A stretch of DNA of 64,000 bases from Saccharomycopsis phalli (GCA_020342235.1 CP073214.1:310001-374000), one strand, 5' to 3'. Shown: positions 1 through 10,152, counted from the first letter of the stretch. A program made the numbers and translations. The notes: a model not told the origin generated them from the letters alone.

Positions 1-1
1 A

Positions 2-1150
2 TTGCTACATGATAAGGAACACGATGACGATTCAGAGGATTCAGAGGAACCGCAGGAAAATAACGAAGAAAATGATATCAATAAGGTATCTGATACAATA
101 CACGAGTCACCGGAAATATCAGCTGATGCTACAGAAGGCAAAATTAATAGCGGTGTAGATGAAAGGGCGCCGCTTAAAATAATTGATGGTACCAAACATA
201 CAGCTACTCCAGAGGTTGTTGAAGAAAGTAAGATGGATGAAGACAAAAGCACACAAGACAAAGATTCAGGTGCTATTAATATTAATCTCCCCACAAAACC
301 ATTGGACATTGTCCAATATGCAAATATTCGACTAGGAATTAAGAAAAGAAAGACAGAAACAAAAATTAAAGAAATTGAAAAGCTTAAGCAAGATAAAACT
401 TTTGTGAATTACATTGAGATAGCCAAATTCTTGAGTTCTTACAAACCAGCAATGAAAGAGAGTGACGATAGTCGTTACGATATAAAGGAGTCAATTGGTG
501 GGCTAATAACCAACTCATTTGCTAGTAGTTATAATAATTTGTTTTCAAGTCTTAAGAAACAGAGGAAAGCCAAGCATCAACGTCATTTGAAGAGGTCCGA
601 GATAAAGAGAGAGAGGGAGCATTTAAGAAGTTTGAAACGCAAAGAATTGGAAGAATTAAATTCTCAAAGAGACAGGGACTTGAATGAGTTAGACTTTGAT
701 AATTTCGATTTTGGCTTTGAGGATGATTATGGAGATATTGAAGCCGACATGAAGGAGTTAGACAATACAAACAAATCGAAGACAACCAAGTCTACAGATG
801 ATTCAGAGAAGAAATTAGAGAATACAAAAGAAGGCAATATGCCAAAGAGAGATTTGGAAAAAGAAGAAGAGATTGTGTTTAACTTTGATGAGCCTAAAAG
901 TTCCGATGACGAGTCAATTGGTGACATTTCTTTTAATGAAGAAAATAACGACGAAAAGAAAGAAGAAACTAGCAGTTCCAAATTAAAAGTGAAGTTCTCT
1001 TTACCGGAGGCTACTGATGGCACAAGACAAGAAAGTAGACCTGAAATGAGCAAAAAGATAGAAGAGGAAGAAATTAACATTGATTTTGATGAAAAAGATG
1101 AAGCAAGTGATGAGGACGATATCGATTTTGAAGGTATATTGAAAGTGTAA
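2..1150 (+). CDS. Acidic, highly charged protein, 3' part only (function unknown)
   Basis: The reading frame is already open at the left edge, so the N-terminus and true start lie outside the window. The visible 382 codons are rich in Asp, Glu, Lys and Ser. The N-terminal 90 residues are acidic and probably disordered. Residues about 100-180 are the most structured-looking part and include a basic stretch. Residues about 185-230 are a strongly basic, probably helical segment. A Phe/Asp-rich acidic patch follows (FDNFDFGFEDD, near 230-245), and the tail alternates acidic and basic runs and ends in DFEGILKV. This pattern suits a nuclear or chromatin-associated protein, but I do not recognise the family and assign no function. 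It ends 210 bp before the PMT4 start in the same orientation. The frame is well supported by its length; the identity is open. Confidence 0.8.
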   Translation: MLHDKEHDDDSEDSEEPQENNEENDINKVSDTIHESPEISADATEGKINSGVDERAPLKIIDGTKHTATPEVVEESKMDEDKSTQDKDSGAININLPTKPLDIVQYANIRLGIKKRKTETKIKEIEKLKQDKTFVNYIEIAKFLSSYKPAMKESDDSRYDIKESIGGLITNSFASSYNNLFSSLKKQRKAKHQRHLKRSEIKREREHLRSLKRKELEELNSQRDRDLNELDFDNFDFGFEDDYGDIEADMKELDNTNKSKTTKSTDDSEKKLENTKEGNMPKRDLEKEEEIVFNFDEPKSSDDESIGDISFNEENNDEKKEETSSSKLKVKFSLPEATDGTRQESRPEMSKKIEEEEINIDFDEKDEASDEDDIDFEGILKV

Positions 1151-1215
1151 TTTAATAATACAAACTGCCAAGTAGGCAAAAGGCTGTTTGGCCATGTAGA
1201 GAATAAAAATTATTA

Positions 1216-1222
1216 CGGGTAA
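1216..1222. promoter_or_regulatory. CGGGTAA (Reb1-like) site upstream of PMT4
   Basis: CGGGTAA, followed by CCCC, lies 139 bp before the PMT4 ATG in a 210 bp promoter. It is one of six such sites in intergenic DNA here. Confidence 0.5.
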
Positions 1223-1360
1223 CCCCGTGCTGCTTGAAATTTGGCAACTTGCACTTACGTGTTTAGAAAAAAGTTGTACAGTCAACTGACAGGGTACGCA
1301 GGCATAAGAAACCAATTGACAAAATTGAAGACACAAATACGATTTTAAAAATTGTTAATT

Positions 1361-3670
1361 ATGTCATCTAGTGCTATTGCTTCTGGTGTAAATAAAAACA
1401 CCTTAGAAAAACGTACTAAAGCAGTCTCGTTGCAAGAAAAAGAGGAAGAAGCACTCCTTAATGAAACGCTTGTGGAATTGGAAGATGACGCTAACAAAAG
1501 ATATGCTCAGGAAAATGCAGATTTCTTTGAGTCATTAAGACGATTCGAATCTTGGGCTGCTCCATTGTTGTTTACGATCATCAGTTTCTTGGTACGTGTA
1601 TACAAGATCGGTGCCAACAAATCCGTTGTATGGGATGAGGCCCATTTTGGTAAGTTTGGTTCGTATTACCTTAGACACGAATTCTACCATGATGTCCATC
1701 CTCCTTTGGGTAAGATGTTGGTTGGTTTTTCAGGCTACTTGGCAGGTTACAACGGGTCGTGGGACTTTCCGTCTGGCCAAGCTTACCCAGATTACATTGA
1801 TTTTATTAAAATGAGACTTTTCCAGGCTTCATTCAGTGCATTGTGTGTTCCATTTGCTTACTTTACTTGCAAGGAGATTGGATACGGAATCTTGCCTACT
1901 TGGTTTTTCACATTGATGGTTTGTTTGGAACAGAGTTATGTCACCCTCGGAAGATTTATTCTCTTGGATGCAATGCTTTTGTTTTTTACAGTCACTACTA
2001 TGTTTTGCTTTGTTAGATTCCACAACCAGAGAGGGAATGAGTTTGGCAGAAAATGGTGGAAATGGCTCTTGTTGTTGGGAATCTCAATTGGATGTGTGAA
2101 TTCCGTGAAAATGGTGGGATTGTTTGCCACATCCTTGATCGGGATCTACACAGTAGTCCAATTGTGGGAAATGTTCGGTGACAAGTCGCTTAAGCGCAGT
2201 GTTTACTTCTTCCACTGGGTGTCTAGAATCGTGGCTTTGATCATCGTGCCATTGGCGGTGTTTATGATTTGCTTTAAGATTCATTTTGAGTTACTCTGGC
2301 ACTCCGGTACAGGTGATGCTAACATGAGCTCTCTCTTCCAGGCTAATTTGGTTGGATCCAATGTTGGTGGAGGTCCACGTGATGTTGCAGTGGGATCCAG
2401 TGTGATTACACTCAAGAACATGGGCCTTAGCGGGGGTTTATTGCATTCGCATGTCCAGACATATCCTGAAGGATCACACCAACAACAAGTCACTACTTAC
2501 GCCCACAAGGATCTGAACAACAACTGGATTGTCCAAACTCCAAGATGGAACACGCCATACGAAGAGGGTGACCCATTGACTTATGTTCATGATGGAATGC
2601 TGATAAGACTTTTGCATCCATCTACTGGAAGAAACTTGCATTCTCACGAAGTACAGGCTCCGGTGTCTAGAGGAAATTGGGAGGTTGCCGCATACGGAAA
2701 CATGACCGTGGGCGACGAAAAAGATAACTGGATTGTTGAAATTGTTCAACAACATGGTAACGAAAACAAGTCTAGAATTCATCCGTTAACTACTTCTGTT
2801 AGATTCCGACATGCTATTTTGGGCTGTTACTTGGGAACAACCGGTAACCACTTGCCACAATGGGGATTCCGTCAAGGAGAAGTTGTTTGTGTCAAGACGT
2901 CATTCAAACGGGATAAGCGTACATGGTGGAATATTGAGACTCATGAGAATGGCAAGCTTGATAGCCCACCAGAGGATTTCAAATTGCCAAAGACCAATTT
3001 TTTCAAGGACTTTATCCAATTGAATTTAGCTATGATGGCTACTAATAATGCCTTGGTTCCAGATCCGGACAAGCAAGACGACTTGGCTTCTAAGTTCTGG
3101 GAATGGCCTACTTTATACCTGGGTATTAGACTCTGTGGATGGGGTGACGAAACCTTGAAATACTTCTTAATTGGTTCTCCAGCTACTACATGGACCTCTT
3201 CTATTGCTGTTGTGTTATTTGCATTGTTATTTGTTGTATACCTCTTAAGATGGCAGAGACAATACGTCGATTTTCCTGAAGGTACCGAGGTTATTACTAA
3301 AAAATGGAACTTGTTCTTGATGGGTGGTGTATATCCTATGCTCGGCTGGGGATTGCACTACACTCCGTTTGTTATCATGGGAAGAGTGACATATGTGCAC
3401 CACTACTTGCCGGCATTATACTTTGCAATGTTGGTTTACACTTACATTTTTGAGCTTTCCTTGACCCCATTGAAGAAATCCAATAGTAAGGTGAAGCAGC
3501 TTCTTTATTTGTCAGCATATTTTGCTAATTTTGCACTAGTTATTGGCGTGTTTTGGTACTTCAGAGCTATTAGTTTTGGTATGGATGGTCCTAACAGAAA
3601 CTACAAAAATTTGAACATATTACCCTCATGGAGAGTTTCTGACGAAAAGCTTTGGAACTGGAAATATTAA
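1361..3670 (+). CDS. PMT4: Dolichyl-phosphate-mannose-protein O-mannosyltransferase, Pmt4 type
   Basis: This is a 769-residue ER membrane enzyme that transfers mannose from dolichyl-phosphate-mannose to Ser/Thr of secretory proteins. The PMT signature is present in the first lumenal loop: the catalytic Asp-Glu pair in VVWDEAHFGKF (residues about 92-93), then DVHPPLGK near 111-118. Several hydrophobic segments follow, then a lumenal MIR-repeat region (about 325-530, with HSH and HKD-type repeat motifs), then a C-terminal membrane cluster. The length fits Pmt4. The frame extends three codons upstream to a TTG, but the first ATG at 1361 is the natural start. A TTACCCG-class site (CGGGTAA) lies 139 bp upstream. 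A CTG codon at 2513-2515 falls in the MIR motif HKD-x-NNNW, where Ser rather than Leu is expected, so the translation should use the CUG-Ser code. Confidence 0.96.
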   Translation: MSSSAIASGVNKNTLEKRTKAVSLQEKEEEALLNETLVELEDDANKRYAQENADFFESLRRFESWAAPLLFTIISFLVRVYKIGANKSVVWDEAHFGKFGSYYLRHEFYHDVHPPLGKMLVGFSGYLAGYNGSWDFPSGQAYPDYIDFIKMRLFQASFSALCVPFAYFTCKEIGYGILPTWFFTLMVCLEQSYVTLGRFILLDAMLLFFTVTTMFCFVRFHNQRGNEFGRKWWKWLLLLGISIGCVNSVKMVGLFATSLIGIYTVVQLWEMFGDKSLKRSVYFFHWVSRIVALIIVPLAVFMICFKIHFELLWHSGTGDANMSSLFQANLVGSNVGGGPRDVAVGSSVITLKNMGLSGGLLHSHVQTYPEGSHQQQVTTYAHKDLNNNWIVQTPRWNTPYEEGDPLTYVHDGMLIRLLHPSTGRNLHSHEVQAPVSRGNWEVAAYGNMTVGDEKDNWIVEIVQQHGNENKSRIHPLTTSVRFRHAILGCYLGTTGNHLPQWGFRQGEVVCVKTSFKRDKRTWWNIETHENGKLDSPPEDFKLPKTNFFKDFIQLNLAMMATNNALVPDPDKQDDLASKFWEWPTLYLGIRLCGWGDETLKYFLIGSPATTWTSSIAVVLFALLFVVYLLRWQRQYVDFPEGTEVITKKWNLFLMGGVYPMLGWGLHYTPFVIMGRVTYVHHYLPALYFAMLVYTYIFELSLTPLKKSNSKVKQLLYLSAYFANFALVIGVFWYFRAISFGMDGPNRNYKNLNILPSWRVSDEKLWNWKY

Positions 3671-3743
3671 TGACAGTATTTAATTCTATGTAATAACAAT
3701 AGTCAAGTGGTGTATTACTAAATATATTGATGAAATTTGTAAT

Positions 3744-6700
3744 CTAACTCTTAACCATTCCAAGTTCGAAAAATTCCTGTCTCACGTCACAGGCCCTTTT
3801 CCGAATGCTTCGCTTTTTATCATCCAACGGCACAACTAGATTCTTTAGAATCATTTGCTTGTATGGGATCAATTTTATTGGATCAATATTTTTGGATAAT
3901 TCAAACAAGCAGTCTAAAGCCAACTCTCTCACCTGTGGTGAATTATACTTAATTGACTGAACATCGAACGTTAAGTCTTTTGTGTGCAAGTCATAATCCT
4001 TCTTGAAATAGTTTAGCGACTTGAAGCATCCAATCAAAATGTCCACCAATGAATTCAAATATGAGGACAATAATGTAGAAGTCTTTGGAAGGTTTATACA
4101 GTTCAATACAGTTAAACCACCAACCCTAATCTGCGTGTCATTGAGCTTGCAAGACTCAATAACCAATGGAAGAAATGTTTCAACGTTATTAATTAAAATA
4201 TTTCCAGGCATATACTTCAAAATCGAGCTAAGAGTTTTCAAGTAATTTGAATTTTTCAATGGAAACCCAGGGGTATTGTTTTTACCAGATACATGGGCGT
4301 CATTTCTGTACCGTTCTAAGAGCTTAGGAACAATAAAAGTAAAAACTTTCTGTTTGTATAGTGGTTTATTCACAATTCCGTTTGACTTTGCCTTTGTAGG
4401 GTTCCTCTGAAAGACCAAATCTTCATTTAAAACAATTTCAAAGCACTTGGATATTTTATCACCCACTTGTGAGTCACCCACTAATTCTAGCAAGTATTCA
4501 ATATTCTTGTATCCTCTATTGTCATTAATAAGAATCAATGATTTGGAGTACCACGAAAAGATCTCAATATTGTCAATAATATTAATTTCCAGGCTTAGTC
4601 TTGCATCCACCAGGCTATTCCATTTATTGACCATGATACTCAATAGCTGCAAGCACCCCTGCTTGGTGTAAATATCACTGACGCTAGGAATAATTTTGAC
4701 AATCGAAATACAAAAGTCTGTGAGATCAGGGACACTTTCAATTTCGTTATAATCTAAACCTGCCATTATTTTTGAGTAAATGTTAATGGCTTTAGTGGGG
4801 GTATGCAATAAGCCAAAACTTATAGCATAGTATTCATGAAATAGAGCATTATGCAGTTTAGTAGCAGATCTTAAGACGATCAAATAAATGACTCTAGAAG
4901 CCACTTCTATTATCTGATCACCACCTTCAACAATTTGCTTGAATTTTAACAAATCATTTAAATACTTGCTCTGTAGATTTTCCTTAATCAAGTATGTTTG
5001 GTTACTATTGAGAAATTTCAAAATTGTCCTGTATAGACTATTCAACAACAAGATAATATATGCCGAGTCCAAGTATTCCAGATTAGTCAAGATGATATTA
5101 AACTTGGATAACAAATCAATGGAAAATCTTTCAAACAACTCTGGTTTTTTATCCGATAAGTCGCTTAAAATATTCAATAGCTTCTCGGTTGTCTCGATTT
5201 TAGCATTGTCTTCAGGAAGCAAGCTGAATAACCTAGGATAAAAGTTGGTGAATAGCAATTTGCAATGATTATCTGAAATTTTGATTAAATTATTCAAGCA
5301 TAAATCATAACATTTAAGCAATTCGCCGTCATTTTCCACATACTCAATTAATATGTCAGTAATGCACTCTAACAACATACAATTCTCTTCATCGTTCAAA
5401 AAGTTGCTCAAGTCAAACAAAACCAACAATTTTTCCAAAGCCTTTAATTTAAGTGCAAGTGACGAATTCAAACATTTTGTAAATGTCATCAATATCTCGT
5501 CTTTGTATTTGTCCAAGGTCACATTGCCCTCTCTGGCTGCATAGAGAAAAAAGGTGATATACTCTAGTAATGATTCTTGCTGCCCAATAGTCAAGTCCTT
5601 TAGAAACAATTCGTCAAAGGTCTTTTGTGAAACAAAATTAAAAGCTTTGCTGGTGCAGACAAATGACAAGATTAACCATGACTGACTGACAAACTTTTTA
5701 TCAGAAATATGAATGCTTAAGTCATTTACGACCTTCTCCAAGTATTCATTTAGATACTCGTGTCCTTCAAATTTCAAGGTCAAGATGTTGAAAATATTTA
5801 GGATATTGATGAGCAAATCAACATTTTCATCTCCAGATGCCTTTGAGCCATAATATCCCTTTAGAATGCTATTAATGGGAATCATGTTGTCATGCAACAA
5901 TTCATACTTTAAGCCGTCCCATATTTGAATCCAATGGGTGTTAATAACTTCAATGGGATATTTAAGTATCAAATGCTTCAAAACATCCAATACATCCAAT
6001 TTCACACTTATCGATGTAGATGTAAATTTCTCAAATAAATTGGGCAATAAATCTTCAATTGTTATTTCATTAGATACTAAACAGTCGCGCAATTCATGTT
6101 TCAAATCCTCACTGGTAATCTTGTATGGGTCGTTTTTGGGTGGCTTGAAAGCAATAGGGAAATAACAAAAACTAATATCAAACATATCTTCTTTGAACTG
6201 TTCCATGCCACTGAAGTTTTGCATGATACCTCGATTCAACTTGAATGATAACATTAAGTTTCTTGGATCCTTCTCTCCACTACCTATGTTCAAAAATGTT
6301 TTGACAAATCCTTCCTTCAACTCTTCGTTACTATCAATACCATCATTAAATAGCTTCTCTAATAACCTGAAAGCCTGATATCGTACATTGGCTCCAAAGT
6401 TCTTAGGATTATAATTGTCCTGCAAGCTATTCAAGATATTATTAAGCCCATTTTCCATGGCAAAACCTTCCATACAGACTAATGACTGTAACCCAATCAA
6501 TACCGGCTGGATTACAAGAACATCTTGGAATTTCAATAAATAAAACTTGATTAGATGTTTTACCTCCTTATCGTTCAATTTCTCTGGGCTTAAATTCTGT
6601 AAAATCGCCGTTAGACATTCTAAGCCTTTTAAACGTTCCTCATCATTCTCACTAGTCATATGTGGTCCTAATAGTTCAATTACTTGGATAATTTTAATAT

Positions 6701-6794
6701 TATTTGAATTAATAGACTCGGTTACCAACGAAATATCATTTTGTTCCGAGCTTTCAATATATTTATTTATGTAATTCTCGATTGCCTCGGACAT
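3744..6794 (-). CDS. MET18: Met18/Mms19, cytosolic Fe-S targeting factor
   Basis: This 1016-residue, almost entirely helical protein matches the Met18/Mms19 family in length and layout. The N-terminal block (about 45-115) reads GLECLTAILQNLSPEKLN followed by KFYLLKFQDVLVIQPVLIGLQSL, typical of the Mms19 N-terminal domain. A long HEAT-like solenoid follows. The C-terminal end has the family's last HEAT repeats and a basic motif (DDKKRSIRKRACDVR) just before the stop. Met18 works with Cia1 and Cia2 in the CIA targeting complex, delivering iron-sulfur clusters to DNA polymerases, primase, helicases and other proteins. It is convergent with PMT4 (73 bp between stops). NAR1, an earlier CIA factor, lies 12 kb away; I regard this as chance. 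The start at 6794 is the first ATG and gives the conserved N-terminus. Confidence 0.93.
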   Translation of the reverse strand: MSEAIENYINKYIESSEQNDISLVTESINSNNIKIIQVIELLGPHMTSENDEERLKGLECLTAILQNLSPEKLNDKEVKHLIKFYLLKFQDVLVIQPVLIGLQSLVCMEGFAMENGLNNILNSLQDNYNPKNFGANVRYQAFRLLEKLFNDGIDSNEELKEGFVKTFLNIGSGEKDPRNLMLSFKLNRGIMQNFSGMEQFKEDMFDISFCYFPIAFKPPKNDPYKITSEDLKHELRDCLVSNEITIEDLLPNLFEKFTSTSISVKLDVLDVLKHLILKYPIEVINTHWIQIWDGLKYELLHDNMIPINSILKGYYGSKASGDENVDLLINILNIFNILTLKFEGHEYLNEYLEKVVNDLSIHISDKKFVSQSWLILSFVCTSKAFNFVSQKTFDELFLKDLTIGQQESLLEYITFFLYAAREGNVTLDKYKDEILMTFTKCLNSSLALKLKALEKLLVLFDLSNFLNDEENCMLLECITDILIEYVENDGELLKCYDLCLNNLIKISDNHCKLLFTNFYPRLFSLLPEDNAKIETTEKLLNILSDLSDKKPELFERFSIDLLSKFNIILTNLEYLDSAYIILLLNSLYRTILKFLNSNQTYLIKENLQSKYLNDLLKFKQIVEGGDQIIEVASRVIYLIVLRSATKLHNALFHEYYAISFGLLHTPTKAINIYSKIMAGLDYNEIESVPDLTDFCISIVKIIPSVSDIYTKQGCLQLLSIMVNKWNSLVDARLSLEINIIDNIEIFSWYSKSLILINDNRGYKNIEYLLELVGDSQVGDKISKCFEIVLNEDLVFQRNPTKAKSNGIVNKPLYKQKVFTFIVPKLLERYRNDAHVSGKNNTPGFPLKNSNYLKTLSSILKYMPGNILINNVETFLPLVIESCKLNDTQIRVGGLTVLNCINLPKTSTLLSSYLNSLVDILIGCFKSLNYFKKDYDLHTKDLTFDVQSIKYNSPQVRELALDCLFELSKNIDPIKLIPYKQMILKNLVVPLDDKKRSIRKRACDVRQEFFELGMVKS

Positions 6795-6963
6795 CCTATC
6801 TGATTATAGTGAAGACGAAAAGAAAAATTTCTCCAGTACCGCACAGTATAACTACGAACACTCCTATGCCAGTAGATGACACTATGCATATCTATTACAA
6901 ATGCTAAATGGAATTTAATAATATATTTAGCTATATACTACTAATAAAATAAATGAGTTAAAT

Positions 6964-9900
6964 CTAATGTAGCTCAATAGGAGACACACTGAAGGTCCAG
7001 GTCCCTGAAATAGGATCATAACTTTCAAACTGTGTACCATTGATTTGGTTCAACTTTTTGATATGTCGCTTGACTAAAACATGTTTAGGATCTGTAAGTT
7101 GATGACCCTTTAATACAGGGAAGCAGCCTTCAAGTGTGATCCGAGCAGGTAAATTTAACCCTTCTCCAATTGGTGTCTTATCAGTTTCGTTTGGATAAAC
7201 AGAGCAGTTCTTATTCTCAAATTTGATAATCTTTTCGGGAATATCAAATAGTGATGTAAAACTGCCAATGTCGACTGGCTCCTTAAATACAATTTTTCCG
7301 TATCCCTTTCTGCCAATCATAAAGTTTTGAACACTGCGTTGCGCAATGTTTGACATAGATTCAAGACTTTGAATAGATGGCGAGACCCAATAATCTTTAT
7401 CATTCAAGATAGTGTAATTAGAAACACCGGGAATTGTAATATCCGACGTAGCTTTCTTTGGACTCTCCTTAGTGGCCTCTTTAATAGGTTTTGTTGGCTG
7501 TTCGCTCTTTTTAACTTCTTCCGCTTTAGCCGGCTCAAGAGGCTTAACTTCAGAGTTTTTCTCTGTTGATTGGTCTCCAAATCTATTCAAAACCAACGAT
7601 TTTAATTTACTTGCGTCTCCGAACGAGGACAATATACTCTTGTCAATGCCCGATTCAAACGACGATGTCTCGCTGCTACCAATTAATTTCAATGTCTTCT
7701 CCTCTCTAGGCTTTTCCTCTTTCACAACCACTGAGTTATTGTTTTCAAGAACAGAATTAATACTGAACAAATTAGTTAATGGCCGACTCTTATAAGCAAC
7801 TGTTAGGCCTACCAGCTTTTTTGGTTTCAGCGTTGAAGCCAACTTAGCCACAGGATTTAAACCCTGAACGCTAGAAATTTGCGAAAATCCAAATAATGGA
7901 TTAGTGGAGTAAGGGTTTTGCATAGAGTTTCGGTCTTGGCTGGTATTCTGGAACAAAGAAGTATTGTTGCCGCTGTTAATATTTCCATTATTGTTATTAC
8001 TGTTATTGTTTCCAAACAAGCCACCGCTATTATTGCTGTTGTTATTGTTGTTGTTACCAAACAAACCGCCCGAGTTATTACTTGAACCACTATTTCCAAA
8101 CAATCCACCACTGGAAGTATTAGTATTGTTATTACCAAATAAGCCACCGCCAGTAGTGCTTCCACTATTATTTCCAAACAACCCTCCCTTTGGCTTATTA
8201 TCAAGGCCAGTAGATGTATTAGATTTGTTTCCAAAAAGCCCACCAGAAGTACCATTGTTGTTATTATTGTTGTTATTCCCAAATAATCCACCACTGGAAT
8301 TGTTGTTATTGTTACCACCAAACAAACCCCCAGAAGAGTTTGAATTGTTACTATTTCCAAACAATCCACCACCAGTCAGGTTGTTTGTCTTGTTTCCAAA
8401 CAATCCTCCCCCAGAAGAGTTATTGTTAGAGCCGTTATTACCAAACAATCCACCACTTGAATTGCTGTTATTGGAATTATTGCCGAATAGCCCACCTCCA
8501 GTGTTGTTATTAGAATTGTTCCCAAACAAGCCACCACTATTATTGTTGTTGTTATTGTTATTAGTATTACCAAATAATCCACCACCACTGTTACTGCCGT
8601 TGTTATTATTGTTGTTGTTATTCATGTTTCCAAATAATCCACCACCTGAATTGTTATTGTTATTATTGTTATTGTTACTATTCAGGCCAAACAAACCCCC
8701 TCCGGTATTATTGTTCCCAAACCCACTGGACGTATTGTTCCCAAATCCACTAGAATTGTTATTGTTAGAATTGTTGTTACCAAATAATCCACCGCTGGAA
8801 TTGTTGTTATTGTTGTTATTACCAAATAACCCACCAGAGTTATTATTTGAATTGCCAAAAACATTACTTGAACTTGAGTTATTGTTGTTATTCCCAAATA
8901 ACCCACCAGAATTGTTGTTATTACCAAAGGCAGAATTATTATTGCCGTTATTCTTATTACCTCCGAACAACCCGCCACTATTATTGTTGTTGTTGCTATT
9001 TCCAAATAATGATCCGCTTGTTTTCAATCCGCCAAAGGAAGAATTAGAATTATTATTATTATTTCCAAACAATCCCCCAGTGGAATTGTTGTTCTGTCCA
9101 AATGGAGAATTATTGTTCCCGTTGTTATTGTTACCAAAAGAGTTGTTATTGTTGTTACTCCCAAAAGTGGAATTGTTGTTGTTGTTACCAAAGCCAAAGC
9201 CAGTGCTACCTGTATTGCCGTTAGAGTTATTACTGGACCCAAACAACCCACCCGAAGAAGACTTATTAAATGGTGATGAGTTGTTGGAGTTGTTGTTTCC
9301 AAATAAGCCACTTCCAGAGGTATTAGTTTTTCCAAATAAGCCACCTGAGTTATTATTATTATTGGTACCAAAAGTATTGGATGAATTGCCAAACGTATTT
9401 GAGCCGCCACCAAAGGTAGAAGAACCGGAGTTTCCTGTACCAAATGCATTATTAGAAGTGGTGTTATTAGAACCAAAAACACCGCCACTATTCCCAAACC
9501 CTGAGGTAGCAGTAGAGTTGCTGAACTTTCTATTTTGTTGATAATCTTGGTATCTCAACTCTTCTTGAGAGAAATTTCTATACTCAGGCATAGCCACAAT
9601 GTTTTCAAAGTAGTTTTGAGCACCTGTTGGATCCTTTTCAAAAGTCTCAGCATATGGCTTAATTGATGTCCCTTGGTTAGAATTGTTATTATTGTTACCA
9701 AAACTTCCGCCAAATCCAGACGAGTTATTGTTGCTGCCAGAAAGCCCAAAAGATCCATTGGAATTGTTGTTGTTACTGTTATTATTGTTATTCATATTTC
9801 CAAATAAACCACCTCCTGTATTTCCGCTATTGAAGGGGGAGCTTCCTGCGTTGTTGTTATTTCCAAATGAAAAACCGGATCCAGAATTGTTGTTGCTGTT

Positions 9901-10152
9901 ATTGCTCCCAAAAGTACTACCACTGTTATTTCCATTCATTTTATTAAATGAAAACCCGTTAGAGGAGTTATTGGTGCCATTAGACTTTCCAAAGGAGAAC
10001 GCTGTATTGTTGTTCGAATTATTATTTCCAAATAAACCCCCATTGTTATTATTTGAATTACCAAATGGGGTACTGTTATTTGTCGCGTTGGAAGAGTTGG
10101 AATTAAATCCAAAACCCCCTAAGCCGCCTGTTGAATTAGATCTGCCAAACAT
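6964..10152 (-). CDS. NUP116: GLFG nucleoporin of the Nup116/Nup100/Nup98 family
   Basis: This 1062-residue FG nucleoporin has four parts. Residues 1-160 are Asn/Ser/Gly-rich with FG and GLFG repeats. Residues about 163-209 form a GLEBS segment (PYAETFEKD through YQDYQQNRK), the docking site for Gle2. Residues about 210-760 carry dozens of GLFG repeats separated by Asn-rich spacers. Residues about 905-1062 form the Nup98-type pore-binding domain (TIPGVSNYTILNDKDYWVSP at its start). In S. cerevisiae the GLEBS is found in Nup116 but not Nup100, so NUP116 is the better label; it could be the only such protein in this yeast. The protein stops at GTWTFSVSPIELH and lacks the HFS tripeptide used for self-cleavage in Nup98/Nup145, so no cleavage is expected. 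It is divergent from POL12, 440 bp between start codons. Confidence 0.94.
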   Translation of the reverse strand: MFGRSNSTGGLGGFGFNSNSSNATNNSTPFGNSNNNNGGLFGNNNSNNNTAFSFGKSNGTNNSSNGFSFNKMNGNNSGSTFGSNNSNNNSGSGFSFGNNNNAGSSPFNSGNTGGGLFGNMNNNNNSNNNNSNGSFGLSGSNNNSSGFGGSFGNNNNNSNQGTSIKPYAETFEKDPTGAQNYFENIVAMPEYRNFSQEELRYQDYQQNRKFSNSTATSGFGNSGGVFGSNNTTSNNAFGTGNSGSSTFGGGSNTFGNSSNTFGTNNNNNSGGLFGKTNTSGSGLFGNNNSNNSSPFNKSSSGGLFGSSNNSNGNTGSTGFGFGNNNNNSTFGSNNNNNSFGNNNNGNNNSPFGQNNNSTGGLFGNNNNNSNSSFGGLKTSGSLFGNSNNNNNSGGLFGGNKNNGNNNSAFGNNNNSGGLFGNNNNNSSSSNVFGNSNNNSGGLFGNNNNNNNSSGGLFGNNNSNNNNSSGFGNNTSSGFGNNNTGGGLFGLNSNNNNNNNNNSGGGLFGNMNNNNNNNNGSNSGGGLFGNTNNNNNNNNSGGLFGNNSNNNTGGGLFGNNSNNSNSSGGLFGNNGSNNNSSGGGLFGNKTNNLTGGGLFGNSNNSNSSGGLFGGNNNNNSSGGLFGNNNNNNNNGTSGGLFGNKSNTSTGLDNKPKGGLFGNNSGSTTGGGLFGNNNTNTSSGGLFGNSGSSNNSGGLFGNNNNNNSNNSGGLFGNNNSNNNNGNINSGNNTSLFQNTSQDRNSMQNPYSTNPLFGFSQISSVQGLNPVAKLASTLKPKKLVGLTVAYKSRPLTNLFSINSVLENNNSVVVKEEKPREEKTLKLIGSSETSSFESGIDKSILSSFGDASKLKSLVLNRFGDQSTEKNSEVKPLEPAKAEEVKKSEQPTKPIKEATKESPKKATSDITIPGVSNYTILNDKDYWVSPSIQSLESMSNIAQRSVQNFMIGRKGYGKIVFKEPVDIGSFTSLFDIPEKIIKFENKNCSVYPNETDKTPIGEGLNLPARITLEGCFPVLKGHQLTDPKHVLVKRHIKKLNQINGTQFESYDPISGTWTFSVSPIELH
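7960..9520 (-). repeat. GLFG / poly-Asn coding repeat tract
   Basis: The central part of the nucleoporin gene is built from irregular units encoding Gly-Leu-Phe-Gly followed by runs of Asn with Ser and Gly. On the + strand this reads as repeats of CCAAACAA and CCACC blocks alternating with TTGTTATTG runs. Asn codons are mixed AAC and AAT, so the repeat is degenerate at DNA level. Length variation between strains is likely. The tract also creates long open frames on the opposite strand that look like Leu/Pro-rich proteins and are not genes. Confidence 0.85.

Noticed and set aside
727-1179. 150-codon Ser/Phe-rich antisense frame
   Set aside because: Complement of Lys/Glu-rich coding sequence; it has no promoter or domain.
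7964-9541. 525-codon open frame on the + strand, rich in Leu, Pro and Asn
   Set aside because: It is the mirror of the GLFG/poly-Asn repeat of the nucleoporin gene; repeat codons happen to give no stops. Smaller frames at 9683-10222 and 7857-8372 have the same cause.
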